From positions 1 through 23,660 of the forward strand of contig DASRTE010000068.1 of assembly GCA_035656095.1 (NCBI GenBank): a DNA stretch of 23,660 bases, in the 5' to 3' direction. Below the pieces are notes generated by a model, which saw only the letters and a list, made by a program, of their open reading frames with translations, was not told the origin of the DNA and made no database searches. Every line of letters starts with the position of its first letter. Position 1 is the stretch's first letter. Below are positions 1 through 6,545 of the stretch, piece after piece. Position numbers and translations under genes: made by a program. Source of the stretch: DASRTE01 sp035656095 (GTDB lineage: Bacteria > Actinomycetota > Actinomycetes > Jiangellales > Jiangellaceae).

Positions 1-2
1 GG

Positions 3-223
3 CTGCGATGCGTTCGCTGTCGTTCCGTGTTGAGGACGTTCCGTGGATCAGCGACCCGGGCCTGCCAGGGGGTGCGCGATGTGCAGATCGTGACCCGGCA
101 CGCCGACCCGCGCACCACCATGCGCTACGACCGGGCCCGCAGAACCTGGACCGGCACCCGAACTCCATCCTGGCCGCCTATATGGCCTCGGGACCTGAAC
201 CAGCTGCTTCATTCATGACGTAG
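3..223 (+). pseudogene. Tyrosine recombinase (phage-type integrase), C-terminal remnant with frameshift
   Basis: Two reading frames together spell the end of an actinobacterial tyrosine recombinase. One frame (about 48-150) reads VRDVQIVTRHADPRTTMRY followed by DRAR, which carries the H-x-D-P-x-T-T-x-x-Y box with the nucleophilic tyrosine. At about position 150 the reading moves to another frame that continues NLDRHPNSILAAYMASG and stops at 221-223. Restoring one C after the CGC codon would rejoin the frames. Upstream of position 48 only weak resemblance remains, and the catalytic core with the first Arg is outside the window or lost. The product would not be active. The remnant suggests an old integrative element at this edge. 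The family call rests on the conserved C-terminal motif, and the frameshift is read directly. A sequencing error cannot be excluded for the single-base gap. Confidence 0.72.
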
Positions 224-252
224 CACGTGCGTATCACACTTCTCGGTGTGCC

Positions 253-425
253 TATGAGTGGGACGAGTGGGCCATCGACGCGCTCACCGGGATCGAGCCG
301 TACGAGGTGCGGCAGGTGCTTGAGGCCGGTCGGAGTTGGCCTCGTCCCGCGGTAGACCCGGCCGGGTTGCGCGTGCTCACCATCTGGGCCCGGACCAGGG
401 CCGGGCGGATGTTGATTCCGATGAG
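253..425 (+). pseudogene. Degraded toxin-like ORF (BrnT/RelE-like small protein), no usable start
   Basis: From position 253 one frame reads YEWDEWAIDALTGIEPYEV and continues to an ARTRAGRMLI segment near position 420. This resembles the short type II toxins that start near (M)xYEWDxxNxxHxxxHGVxxxEV and end in a TxxGRxL strand. No ATG, GTG or TTG lies in frame before the internal GTG at 307. The nearest start-like codons (GTG 246, GTG 248, ATG 254) are in other frames or run into a stop. After about 425 the frame stays open but the translation turns into Ser/Arg-rich shadow sequence, so the C-terminus also looks lost. It sits directly before a ribbon-helix-helix ORF, as toxins of this kind do. 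The toxin family is inferred from pattern only. Confidence 0.4.
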
Positions 426-437
426 GTCGGCGAGTTC

Positions 438-728
438 ATGGACAACCTGGTCTTCGAAGAGCTGCCCACATCCCAGGACGAGGCAGACACGCTCGCGTCG
501 TTGCCGGCAGGGTCGGAGGTCATGGTCGTACGGTCGGTGCGGCTGCCGATGCAACTCGACCAGGCCGTGACCGAAGCCGCCAAGGCAGCCGGAGTGCCGA
601 AGAGCACCTGGGTCCGCCAAGCCATCGAGGTGGCATTGGCGACGCAGGCGGAACAGGACGAGCCGATCTCACGCGCCGATGCGCTACGAGCCCTCACTCT
701 CCTACGGACAATTCGCCACGTCGCCTAA
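438..728 (+). CDS. Ribbon-helix-helix (CopG/Arc-like) antitoxin-type protein
   Basis: A 96-residue protein. Residues about 30-68 have the ribbon-helix-helix pattern: a short basic strand (VVRSVRLPMQ), a first helix (LDQAVTEAAKAAG) and a second helix (PKSTWVRQAIEVALA). Such domains dimerise and bind operator DNA through the strand pair, usually to repress their own operon. The acidic N-terminal 25 residues could be the toxin-neutralising or dimer-tuning part. I chose ATG 438 because sequence further upstream in the frame (from 336) is Arg/Gly-rich and looks non-coding, and GGCGAG lies just before this ATG. The gene follows the degraded toxin-like ORF, so it may be an orphan antitoxin. Product and domain are fairly clear; partner and target are inferred. 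Confidence 0.62.
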   Translation: MDNLVFEELPTSQDEADTLASLPAGSEVMVVRSVRLPMQLDQAVTEAAKAAGVPKSTWVRQAIEVALATQAEQDEPISRADALRALTLLRTIRHVA

Positions 729-756
729 CCGCAGTGCCAAGGCGCGGAACACGACT

Positions 757-798
757 GAAGGTCGCCCTCCCCCAGGCGAAGGTCGCCCTGCCCCAGGC
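757..798. repeat. Tandem duplication, two 21-bp units
   Basis: The 21-bp unit gaaggtcgccctcccccagg+c at 757-777 is repeated at once at 778-798 with one change (C to G). It lies in the 130 bp between the RHH gene and the small ORF starting at 860. The unit is a multiple of three, but no well-supported gene crosses it. Confidence 0.85.
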
Positions 799-859
799 GA
801 TCGTGCCGATGTGCAGGCGTCCATCTGACGCTGGTGACCCGCAGGTACTCTCGAACACG

Positions 860-1234
860 ATGGAGGAGAACAAGGCACGCCGCGTCGTCGACGTCCTGCG
901 CGATCGTGGCACAGACGCCCAGCTGGCTCGGGTCGGTGTCTACCAGTTCGGGGTCAGCGTCAAGCTCTCCGACGGTCGTGAGGCGACGTGGGACTCCGAC
1001 GGAACGGCCGCGCTGGAAGCGCAGGTGATGCGCGATGGCGTGCTGGTCGGGTATGTCCCGGCGATCGAGGGCTCCGATAGCTACACCGAGGAGCAGATCA
1101 TCGACGCGATCCTCCGGACCGACTACGACAAGCCGATCGCATCCCGGCGGCCGACGGCGCCCCCGCCCGCGGCGCCCCTGCCCCGGAAGGGCGGGCTCTT
1201 CCGGCGGTTCATGGACGGCTTCCGCTACCGCTGA
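860..1234 (+). CDS. Hypothetical protein, 124 aa, proline-rich hinge and basic C-terminus
   Basis: I do not recognise this family. The protein starts MEENKARRVVDVLRDRG. Its first 90 residues look like a compact alpha/beta fold (helix, then strands around YQFGVSVKLSDG and the VLVGYVPAIEG region), followed by an acidic helix (TEEQIIDAIL). Then come a Pro/Ala-rich linker (PTAPPPAAPLPRK) and a short amphipathic basic tail (GLFRRFMDGFRYR) that could touch a membrane or nucleic acid. There is no signal peptide or membrane segment. The longer frame back to 734 was rejected because it includes the tandem-repeat peptide VALPQAK VALPQAI and shows no coding character. The Shine-Dalgarno before ATG 860 is weak. 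G/C-rich third positions support real coding. It stands alone between the antitoxin and a non-coding stretch. Confidence 0.6.
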   Translation: MEENKARRVVDVLRDRGTDAQLARVGVYQFGVSVKLSDGREATWDSDGTAALEAQVMRDGVLVGYVPAIEGSDSYTEEQIIDAILRTDYDKPIASRRPTAPPPAAPLPRKGGLFRRFMDGFRYR

Positions 1235-1515
1235 GGACAGGCAACCCGCCGACGCCGGAGGACGGCAAAGCGAAAGGGACCCGTGGATCCACCTCAGCCC
1301 GCCGGTCCCCGGCGTTGCAACTACCGGTAGCCGCTGATCGCGGCCTGGCGGCCAGTAGGACTGAGCTGCTGGCCACTGCCCCGATGTCCTGCACTCCTCC
1401 GCGTGGCTGGCCGTGCCAGCCACGTCCAGGGCTTGATGCAGCCGCATACCGTCTGACCGCGGGCCTACCACCTGAGCCTCTCTACCGGGCGGGTGACGGC
1501 GTCTCGACCGGCGTC
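1235..1515. other. Non-coding stretch with five short dyads
   Basis: No credible gene was found here on either strand. It holds a run of inverted repeats: GTGGATCCAC at 1283-1292; CGCCGG/CCGGCG around TCC at 1300-1314; CTACCGGTAG at 1321-1330; a 9-bp stem with one G-U pair and a 7-nt loop at 1350-1374; and a perfect 9-bp stem CGTGGCTGG/CCAGCCACG with a 5-nt loop at 1402-1424. The last two could act as terminators for the gene ending at 1234, although no T-run follows. High GC makes short dyads common, so only the last stem is persuasive alone. Confidence 0.5.
1402..1424. terminator. Hairpin, perfect 9-bp stem, 5-nt loop
   Basis: CGTGGCTGG (1402-1410), loop ccgtg, CCAGCCACG (1416-1424). It is downstream of the plus-strand ORF ending at 1234 but 170 bp away, and there is no T-tract, so terminator function is only a possibility. 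Confidence 0.35.
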
Positions 1516-1523
1516 GATGTGGA

Positions 1524-1630
1524 GATGAGTACGAGCGGCGGCTGCAGGACGGAGCCCGAACCAACATCTATTCGCCCACTGGGACTGCCACTACCCGCAG
1601 TGGCTGCACAGGTTCGATGTCCTCGGCTGA
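1524..1630 (+). pseudogene. Coding-like debris, two frames, unknown family
   Basis: Frame from 1524 reads DEYERRLQDGARTNIY. At about 1570 a change of frame gives FAHWDCHYPQWLHRFDVLG followed by TGA at 1628-1630. The aromatic-rich, non-repetitive second peptide and its stop just before the neighbouring gene's end look like a true C-terminus rather than chance sequence in 70% GC DNA. No start codon or longer frame supports an intact gene. The family is not recognised. I regard it as a decayed gene tail. Confidence 0.3.
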
Positions 1631-1643
1631 CCTCCTGGAGCCA

Positions 1644-2756
1644 TCAGTTCCCGATCAGCTCTCGGTAGGCCGCCAGACAGCGGGCGGCGCAGTGCTCCCA
1701 CGTGAACTGCTCGAGGACCACTTCGCGGGCACGCCGGCCCATGTCCGCGGCCAGGACCGGATCGGCGAGCAGCAGGGCGAGCCGGTCGTGCAGCTCGTCG
1801 ATGTCGCCCGGATCGACCAGGAAGCCCGTCTCCCCGTCGACGACGATCTCCGGCACGCCACCCAGCCTGCTGGCGACGACCGGCAGCCCGCTGGCCATGG
1901 CCTCCAGCACGGACAGGCCCAGCAGCTCCGAGATCTGCACCTGCCGGCCGTAACAGGTGTGCTCCACCGATGGCAGGGCGAGCACCGAGGCACCACGGAA
2001 CAGCGCCGGAAGCCGGGAATCGGGCACGGGTCCGGTGAACCGTACCGGGCGGCCGTCGGCGAGCCGGTGCAGCAATGCCGGGTAACCGGACTCCGGTGTC
2101 TGCCGGTCATGGCCGGCGGTGCCGGCCACCGTGAGAGTTGCGCCCGCGGGCATCGCCCGGATGAGCCGATCGAGTCCCTTGTGCGGAGTCATGCGTCCGA
2201 CGAACAGGACTCCCTCACGTCTGGACGGCGGTCCTGGCGTGAACCGGTGCGGATCGGCGCCGCCGTAGACGACCCGAGTCCGGGCCACCGGCACCCGGAG
2301 CATGCGGGCCGAGTACGCCGACACGGTGAGGAAGCGGTCGAACAGGCGGGGCAGCACGCCGAGCCAGTCTCCCCCGCCCAGTCCGTGGTCGGTGGTCACC
2401 AACCGCTGGCCGTGGACTCGGCCGGCCAGCGCGGCGAGGCGACTGGGGGTGCTGCGGAGCTGGTGGGTGTGGATGATGTCGGCATCCTGCAGCGCCCGCG
2501 GCAACCCTGGTGCCAGCGGGTGCGCCGGGTGCCCGAACAACGTGGCCACCGAGCGAAGGACGCGGATCGTCAATCCACCGGCTTCATGAACCACACGCGG
2601 CTGAGCCGCGAACGTGAGCAGTTCGCTGTCGACCTGCCCGGCCATGGACCGGGCAAGCGCCAGCGGGTATCGTTCGCCGCCGCCGAACAGGCCGGCGTCC
2701 CCGAACGGCGTCGGTGCGACGTGGACGACTCGAATGCTGACGATCGCTCTGCTCAC
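1644..2756 (-). CDS. GT4-family glycosyltransferase
   Basis: A 370-residue GT-B fold retaining glycosyltransferase that transfers a sugar from a nucleotide donor, acting in the cytoplasm on a glycan or lipid acceptor. The N-terminal Rossmann half starts RVVHVAPTPFG with the glycine-rich donor loop FGGGERYPLALARSM (residues 24-38). The C-terminal half has VLFVGRMTPHKGLDRLI (183-199) and the E-x7-E donor-site pair E277/E285 in SELLGLSVLEAMASGLPVV. The end GxPEIVVDGETGFLVDPGD is typical. The only conventional start is GTG at 2756, which makes the first 23 nt overlap the start of the divergent gene at 2734. An ATT at 2735 just before RVVHVAP would remove most of the overlap. The acceptor and sugar are unknown. 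The paired glycosyltransferase next door suggests a shared product. Confidence 0.88.
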   Translation of the reverse strand: MSRAIVSIRVVHVAPTPFGDAGLFGGGERYPLALARSMAGQVDSELLTFAAQPRVVHEAGGLTIRVLRSVATLFGHPAHPLAPGLPRALQDADIIHTHQLRSTPSRLAALAGRVHGQRLVTTDHGLGGGDWLGVLPRLFDRFLTVSAYSARMLRVPVARTRVVYGGADPHRFTPGPPSRREGVLFVGRMTPHKGLDRLIRAMPAGATLTVAGTAGHDRQTPESGYPALLHRLADGRPVRFTGPVPDSRLPALFRGASVLALPSVEHTCYGRQVQISELLGLSVLEAMASGLPVVASRLGGVPEIVVDGETGFLVDPGDIDELHDRLALLLADPVLAADMGRRAREVVLEQFTWEHCAARCLAAYRELIGN

Positions 2757-3804
2757 CCTCGGAGATCCCGGGCGGTTGACCGGAGGCTACCTGTACCACC
2801 GGCGGATGGCCGAGGTCGCCGAGCGCCACGATGCCCGAGTGCTGTTCGGTTCCTTTCCCGACCACCCGTTCCCGCTGCCGGCGCTGCACGCATCGGCGGT
2901 CGTCCGCGAGGCCCGCACGGGGGGCGCCGACCTCGTGCTCGTCGACAGCATCGCTGCGTGCTATCTGGCTCCGTGGCTGGCCACGCACCGACTCGAACTT
3001 CCTCTCGCCGCCAGCGTCCATCAGACGCCGGGCGGCATCGACCACGGCCGGCTGCGGACGCGGGCACAGGCTGTCCTCGACCTGGCCGCCTACCGCCGAG
3101 CGTGCCGGTTGCTCGTGGCGAGTGACGCACTCGCGGAGACGTTCCTGGCTGCGGGCTTCTCCCGTCGACGGGTCCGCGTCGTGGCGCCCGGCCGCGACGT
3201 GGCCGGCTCACAACTGCCTCCGCACCCGAGCGAGGACCTGCGCGACGGCCGGCTCACCGCGCTGCTGTCCGTCGGCAACTGGGTTCCACGCAAGGGGCTG
3301 CTCACGTTGCTGGACGCCATGGCCGCACTGCCACCGGAGACTGCGCTCTTACATCTCGTCGGTGACGACGCGGCCGATCCGGCCTACGCCGAGCGGATCC
3401 GTACCCGACTGGCACGCAGCGACCTGATCGGTCGGGTGCGGGTTCACGGCCCGGTGTCGAAGGAGCGGGTCGCGGCCTTCTACCGGGACGCTGACGTGTT
3501 CGTGCTGCCCAGCCTGCTCGAGCCGTACGGCACCGTGTACGGCGAGGCCATGGCGGCCGGGTTGCCCGTTGTCGGCTGGCATGCCGGTAATCTTCCCCAC
3601 CTCGCCACCGACGGGCGAGAGGGTCTGCTGCTCGAGCCCGGCGACGTCGACGGGCTCAGCCGCGCGCTCCACCGGCTCGCGACAGACGACACCTACCGCC
3701 GGCAGTTGGCTGCCGCCGCCGCCCGGCGGGCCGCGTCGTTTCCGACCTGGGCACAGACCGCCGAGATGTTCTTCACCGAGCTTCGCGAAATCGCGCGGTC
3801 CTGA
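2734..3804 (+). CDS. GT4-family glycosyltransferase (second, divergent)
   Basis: A 356-residue GT-B glycosyltransferase. The start MLTIALLTLGDPGRLTGGYL gives strand 1 and the Gly-rich loop (GGYLYHRRM). The C-terminal domain shows LLSVGNWVPRKGLLTLLDAM (178-196), the nucleotide-sugar site E-x7-E (E263/E271 in EPYGTVYGEAMAAGLPVVGW) and the closing NLPHLATDGREGLLLEPGD. ATG 2734 is chosen because everything upstream in the frame lacks family character. No clear Shine-Dalgarno precedes it. It is divergent from, and overlaps, the gene at 1644-2756, and ends only 20 bp from the convergent phosphatase gene. The E-x7-E site places it in GT4 or a related retaining clan. The sugar and acceptor cannot be read from sequence. 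Confidence 0.87.
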   Translation: MLTIALLTLGDPGRLTGGYLYHRRMAEVAERHDARVLFGSFPDHPFPLPALHASAVVREARTGGADLVLVDSIAACYLAPWLATHRLELPLAASVHQTPGGIDHGRLRTRAQAVLDLAAYRRACRLLVASDALAETFLAAGFSRRRVRVVAPGRDVAGSQLPPHPSEDLRDGRLTALLSVGNWVPRKGLLTLLDAMAALPPETALLHLVGDDAADPAYAERIRTRLARSDLIGRVRVHGPVSKERVAAFYRDADVFVLPSLLEPYGTVYGEAMAAGLPVVGWHAGNLPHLATDGREGLLLEPGDVDGLSRALHRLATDDTYRRQLAAAAARRAASFPTWAQTAEMFFTELREIARS

Positions 3805-3824
3805 GATCGACGTCGCCCGACGCC

Positions 3825-4418
3825 TCACTCGCACGAGAACACCTCGTTGAAGGACCTGAGCAACGGCGCCGGCGGGCCGATCTGGACGCGCGCAACGGCT
3901 GCGTCCTCGACGAACATCCGCCACGCAACCGCGTCGGGCACTCCCAACGCCCAGGCGATCGCCGCCTTGATCGGCGACACATGGGTGACGACCACAATGT
4001 CCCGGCCGTCCGCCGAGTCGGCGAGCTCGGTACAGGCGTTCCGTACCCGGTCCCCCACCGCGGTCAACGACTCGCCACCGGAGGGGGCGAATCCCGGATC
4101 GGCGCGCCACCGCGACCAGAGCTCCGCGGTCACGGAACCGAGCGGCCGGCCGTCGAGTTCGCCGTAGTCCATCTCGACCCAGCGCTCGTCGATATCGACC
4201 CACTGCCCGAACGCGGCCGCCGTGTCCCGCGCTCGGCTCAGCGGGCTCGAGACGACCCGAGACGGCGCGGGCAACGCGTCCGCGATCGCCCTCGCCTGTC
4301 GCCGGCCCAGCTCGGTCAACGGCGGATCGGCCCGGCCGAGCAGGAGCCCGGCCGCATTGGCCGCGGTCTGGCCGTGGCGGACGAGATACAACACGCACAC
4401 GAGGCTAGAGGGCTTCAT
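3825..4418 (-). CDS. Histidine phosphatase (phosphoglycerate mutase-like)
   Basis: A 197-residue member of the histidine phosphatase superfamily. The phospho-acceptor motif is LVRHGQT (H15 in RHG, residues 14-16). The second phosphate pocket is SSPLSRARDTA (57-67). The acid residue lies in EMDYGELDG (82-90), and the second catalytic His is H146 in VVTHVSPI. These enzymes pass phosphate through a phospho-His and hydrolyse small phosphate esters; the exact substrate varies widely (sugar phosphates, 3-phosphoglycerate derivatives). ATG 4418 is used because the frame extension to 4517 is low-complexity, but GTG codons at 4400 and 4394 closer to the motif are also possible. The start lies 14 nt after the glyoxalase stop, so the two are probably cotranscribed. 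A role in dephosphorylating a sugar intermediate for the neighbouring glycosyltransferases is conceivable but unproven. Confidence 0.9.
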   Translation of the reverse strand: MKPSSLVCVLYLVRHGQTAANAAGLLLGRADPPLTELGRRQARAIADALPAPSRVVSSPLSRARDTAAAFGQWVDIDERWVEMDYGELDGRPLGSVTAELWSRWRADPGFAPSGGESLTAVGDRVRNACTELADSADGRDIVVVTHVSPIKAAIAWALGVPDAVAWRMFVEDAAVARVQIGPPAPLLRSFNEVFSCE

Positions 4419-4432
4419 TCCGGCGGCCCGGG

Positions 4433-4858
4433 CTACCGGGCCAGGTCGCCCAACTCCTCGAACACGGTGATCTGCAGGTCCGCCGGCGCCGAAAGGCGCG
4501 AGTTGAGCGACTGCCACGGAGTCTCGGTCGGTGCCGCGATCAACTCCGCACCGCCGCCGACCAGGTCACTGGTCACGCCTGCGGCGTCGGCGACCTCGAA
4601 CGCGACGCGCAGCCGAGGACTCACCCTCCGCCCTACCTCGACCTCGTCGATCATGGCGACCTGCGCAGGGTTCGAGATCTCCAGTGTGGCTCGCCCCATG
4701 TCGAGGATGGTCACCATCGCGCCCTCGCCGCCTTCGACGGCCAACTCCTCGGGAGCACCCAGCACATCCCGATAGAAGGCGACAGCCTGTTCATAGTCCG
4801 CCGCCTCGACCACCAGTCGCATCTGCAGCACCCGACCTGCCTGGGTTCGCTCATCCAT
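4433..4858 (-). CDS. Glyoxalase/bleomycin-resistance/dioxygenase (VOC) family protein
   Basis: A 141-residue vicinal-oxygen-chelate protein. The first beta-alpha-beta-beta-beta module is MRLVVEAADYEQAVAFYRDV followed by LGAPEEL and VTILDMGRATLEISNP. The second module is RLRVAFEVADAAGVTSDLV followed by GGGAELIAAPTETPWQSLNSRL and APADLQITVFEEL. Metal ligand positions in such folds are usually H/E on strands 1 and 4 of each module. The first module has Val/Glu rather than a clear His, so enzyme activity is uncertain and ligand binding is possible instead. ATG 4858 has a good GAGGAG Shine-Dalgarno 7 nt upstream. It is the first gene of a likely two-gene unit with the histidine phosphatase. Substrate unknown. 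Confidence 0.85.
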   Translation of the reverse strand: MDERTQAGRVLQMRLVVEAADYEQAVAFYRDVLGAPEELAVEGGEGAMVTILDMGRATLEISNPAQVAMIDEVEVGRRVSPRLRVAFEVADAAGVTSDLVGGGAELIAAPTETPWQSLNSRLSAPADLQITVFEELGDLAR

Positions 4859-4931
4859 GACGCGGCTCCTCGTCAACGGTGGCCCGAGTATGTCAGTCGC
4901 CCGACAGTGCCTCGAGGAGATGGAAGCCGAC

Positions 4932-4962
4932 CGCACGGCCGACTCGGTGAGTCAGCCGTGCG
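4932..4962. terminator. Strong hairpin downstream of the ABC exporter operon
   Basis: CGCACGGC (4932-4939) pairs with GCCGTGCG (4955-4962), and inside it GACTC pairs with GAGTC around a GGT loop, with one C-A mismatch between the two stems: 13 base pairs in 31 nt. It begins 14 nt past the permease stop (4976) on the minus strand and upstream of the glyoxalase start. The missing T-run is normal for actinomycete terminators. Confidence 0.7.
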
Positions 4963-4975
4963 ACGATCGGCAACG

Positions 4976-5710
4976 TCAGGCCGGGTCCCGCCAGGCGAAC
5001 AGCAGCGCCCCGGCGAGGGTGACGACGGCCGCATAGCCGGCGAACAGCAGCCCTCCGGCCCATGGTTCGAGCAGGTCTGCGCGGCCGAGGAGCAGAGCGT
5101 CGGCCGCGCCACCCGGTAGCCAGCGCGTGATCTCCGGGTTGCCGGTGACGACGGGCAGCAGCCCTTCGAGGACCAGCCACCACAGCAGGACGCTGGCCAC
5201 GGCGACGGTGCTGTTGCGCGCCAGCGTGCCGAGCCCGGCGGCCAGTATCGCCCACAGCGCTCCGAGGGCAACCGAGCCGGCTGCCACGGCCCACATGTCG
5301 GCGCCGAACGAGCCGACCGGCAGGCCTTCGGCTCGCAGGCTCATCGCCCCGACCGCAACGGCGGATGCCGTTCCGGCCAGCGTGATCAGCGCGCCGTACG
5401 CGCCGGTGACCATCGCCTTGGCCGTCAACACCCGGCCGCGATGGGGAGCGTGCATCAGCGTGGTGCGGATGGTGCGGTGCTGGAACTCACCGGCCGTGGC
5501 CAGAGCAGCGACGATCACGGCGAGGAACCAGAGCGTCTTGGCCGGCGCGGTGGCCAGGTCGGCGGGCGTCACTGTCCCGCCGGTGTCGGCGGCAATGCGT
5601 GCCCCTGCGAAGCCGATGAGTCCGGAGCCGAGCGCGGCGAGAAGGAGCGCGAGGCGCGGAAGCACCAGGGTGCGCAGTTTGAGTGCCTCGGCGTCGACGA
5701 CGTCTCTCAT
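4976..5710 (-). CDS. ABC-2 type transporter permease
   Basis: A 244-residue polytopic membrane protein with about six hydrophobic segments: residues about 15-36, 60-75, 100-122, 140-165, 170-190 and 218-238. The conserved ABC-2 signature GEFQHRTIRTTLMHAPHRG sits in the first cytoplasmic loop. It forms the membrane channel for the ATPase encoded just upstream. ATG 5710 overlaps the ATPase TGA (ATGA), so the two proteins are translationally coupled and made in equal amounts. The small size and the neighbouring two-component system fit exporters that remove envelope-active peptides or lipids. The cargo cannot be deduced. Confidence 0.9.
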   Translation of the reverse strand: MRDVVDAEALKLRTLVLPRLALLLAALGSGLIGFAGARIAADTGGTVTPADLATAPAKTLWFLAVIVAALATAGEFQHRTIRTTLMHAPHRGRVLTAKAMVTGAYGALITLAGTASAVAVGAMSLRAEGLPVGSFGADMWAVAAGSVALGALWAILAAGLGTLARNSTVAVASVLLWWLVLEGLLPVVTGNPEITRWLPGGAADALLLGRADLLEPWAGGLLFAGYAAVVTLAGALLFAWRDPA

Positions 5711-6426
5711 GACGGGGATCCCTTCGAGGTGAGGTCGAGGAACAGGTCCTCGAGCGTGCTGGATCGGTGGGTGTCGAGCAGGTCGGACATCGGCCCGTGG
5801 ACGACCAGGCGGCCGTGGTCGATGACGATGACATCGTCGACGGTCTGGGCGAGCTCGGCGAGCAGGTGGCTGGACGCCAGGACGGTGCGCCCCTCGTCGG
5901 CCAGGCCGCGCAGGAGCCTTCGCAGCCACAGCACGCCGGCCGGGTCCAGGCCGTTGGCCGGCTCGTCCAGCACGACGGTCTCCGGGTCACCGAGCAGAGC
6001 CGCGGCCAGGCCCAGTCGCTGGCGCATCCCCATCGAGTAGCCCCCGACCCTGCGCCGGGCGGCGTCGGCGAGGCCGACCAGTTCGAGCACCTCGTCGGCG
6101 CGCGGGTCCGGGATGCCGGAGACCCGGCCGAGCACTCGCAGGGCGTCGCGCCCCTTCCGGCGCGGATGGAAGACGTCGGGGTCGGTCATCGCACCGACGA
6201 CGCGGGCCGGCTGCGCCAGAGCGGCGTAGGGCTGCCCGTCGATCGTCGCTGTCCCGGACGTCGGCCGGGTCAGGCCAAGCAGCATGCGTAACGTGGTGGA
6301 CTTCCCGGCGCCGTTCGCCCCGAGGAATCCGGTGATGGTGCCCGGCTCGAGCGTCGCGGTGAAGTCGTGGACGGCGGTCACCACGCCGTAGCGCTTGGTG
6401 AGCCGGTCGAATCTGATGCGAGCCAT
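5707..6426 (-). CDS. ABC transporter ATP-binding protein
   Basis: A 239-residue nucleotide-binding subunit. Walker A is GANGAGKST (36-44). The ABC signature lies in GGYSMGMRQRLGLA (128-141; here YSMGM replaces LSGGQ, common in the BcrA/drug-efflux branch). Walker B is TVVLDEP (150-156) with catalytic E155. The D-loop is NGLDP, and the switch His lies in VLASSHLLAEL. ATG 6426 has a GAGGAGGGA Shine-Dalgarno. It powers the permease whose start overlaps its stop. It lies 120 bp behind a response regulator gene, so that regulator is the likely controller. The family is sure; the transported compound is unknown. Confidence 0.95.
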   Translation of the reverse strand: MARIRFDRLTKRYGVVTAVHDFTATLEPGTITGFLGANGAGKSTTLRMLLGLTRPTSGTATIDGQPYAALAQPARVVGAMTDPDVFHPRRKGRDALRVLGRVSGIPDPRADEVLELVGLADAARRRVGGYSMGMRQRLGLAAALLGDPETVVLDEPANGLDPAGVLWLRRLLRGLADEGRTVLASSHLLAELAQTVDDVIVIDHGRLVVHGPMSDLLDTHRSSTLEDLFLDLTSKGSPS

Positions 6427-6512
6427 GGTGTGGTCCCTCCTCGCGGCGCATCGGTTGACACATCCGATGCTGGGCGTGGCGAGGCGGCGAAGCGTCTGCC
6501 GCGAGGAGTCAC

Positions 6513-6542
6513 CTCGTCGTACTCCTCGAGGAGTACGACGAG
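6513..6542. promoter_or_regulatory. Perfect 30-bp palindrome between regulator gene and ABC operon
   Basis: The left half CTCGTCGTACTCCTC (6513-6527) is exactly mirrored by GAGGAGTACGACGAG (6528-6542). It begins 3 nt after the response regulator stop (6546, minus strand) and lies about 87 bp before the ABC ATPase start. As RNA it would fold to a 13-bp stem with a 4-nt loop, fitting a terminator of the two-component operon. As DNA it is an ideal binding site for a dimeric regulator. The sequence alone does not choose between these. Confidence 0.75.
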
Positions 6543-6545
6543 CGC

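Noticed and set aside
734..859. N-terminal extension of the orphan ORF
   Set aside because: Made of the tandem repeat and low-complexity residues; ATG 860 is the likelier start.
725..1567. Minus-strand open frame of 280 codons
   Set aside because: Antisense to the small ORF at 860-1234; composition unlike coding DNA. The real ORF is not certain either, so this was a judgement on codon bias.
1617..3125. Long plus-strand open frame of 502 codons
   Set aside because: Antisense to the GT4 gene at 1644-2756; translation is Gln/Arg/His-rich without motifs, typical of a high-GC shadow frame.
3349..4398. Minus-strand open frame of 349 codons
   Set aside because: Out of frame with the histidine phosphatase and antisense to the GT4 gene; no domain seen.
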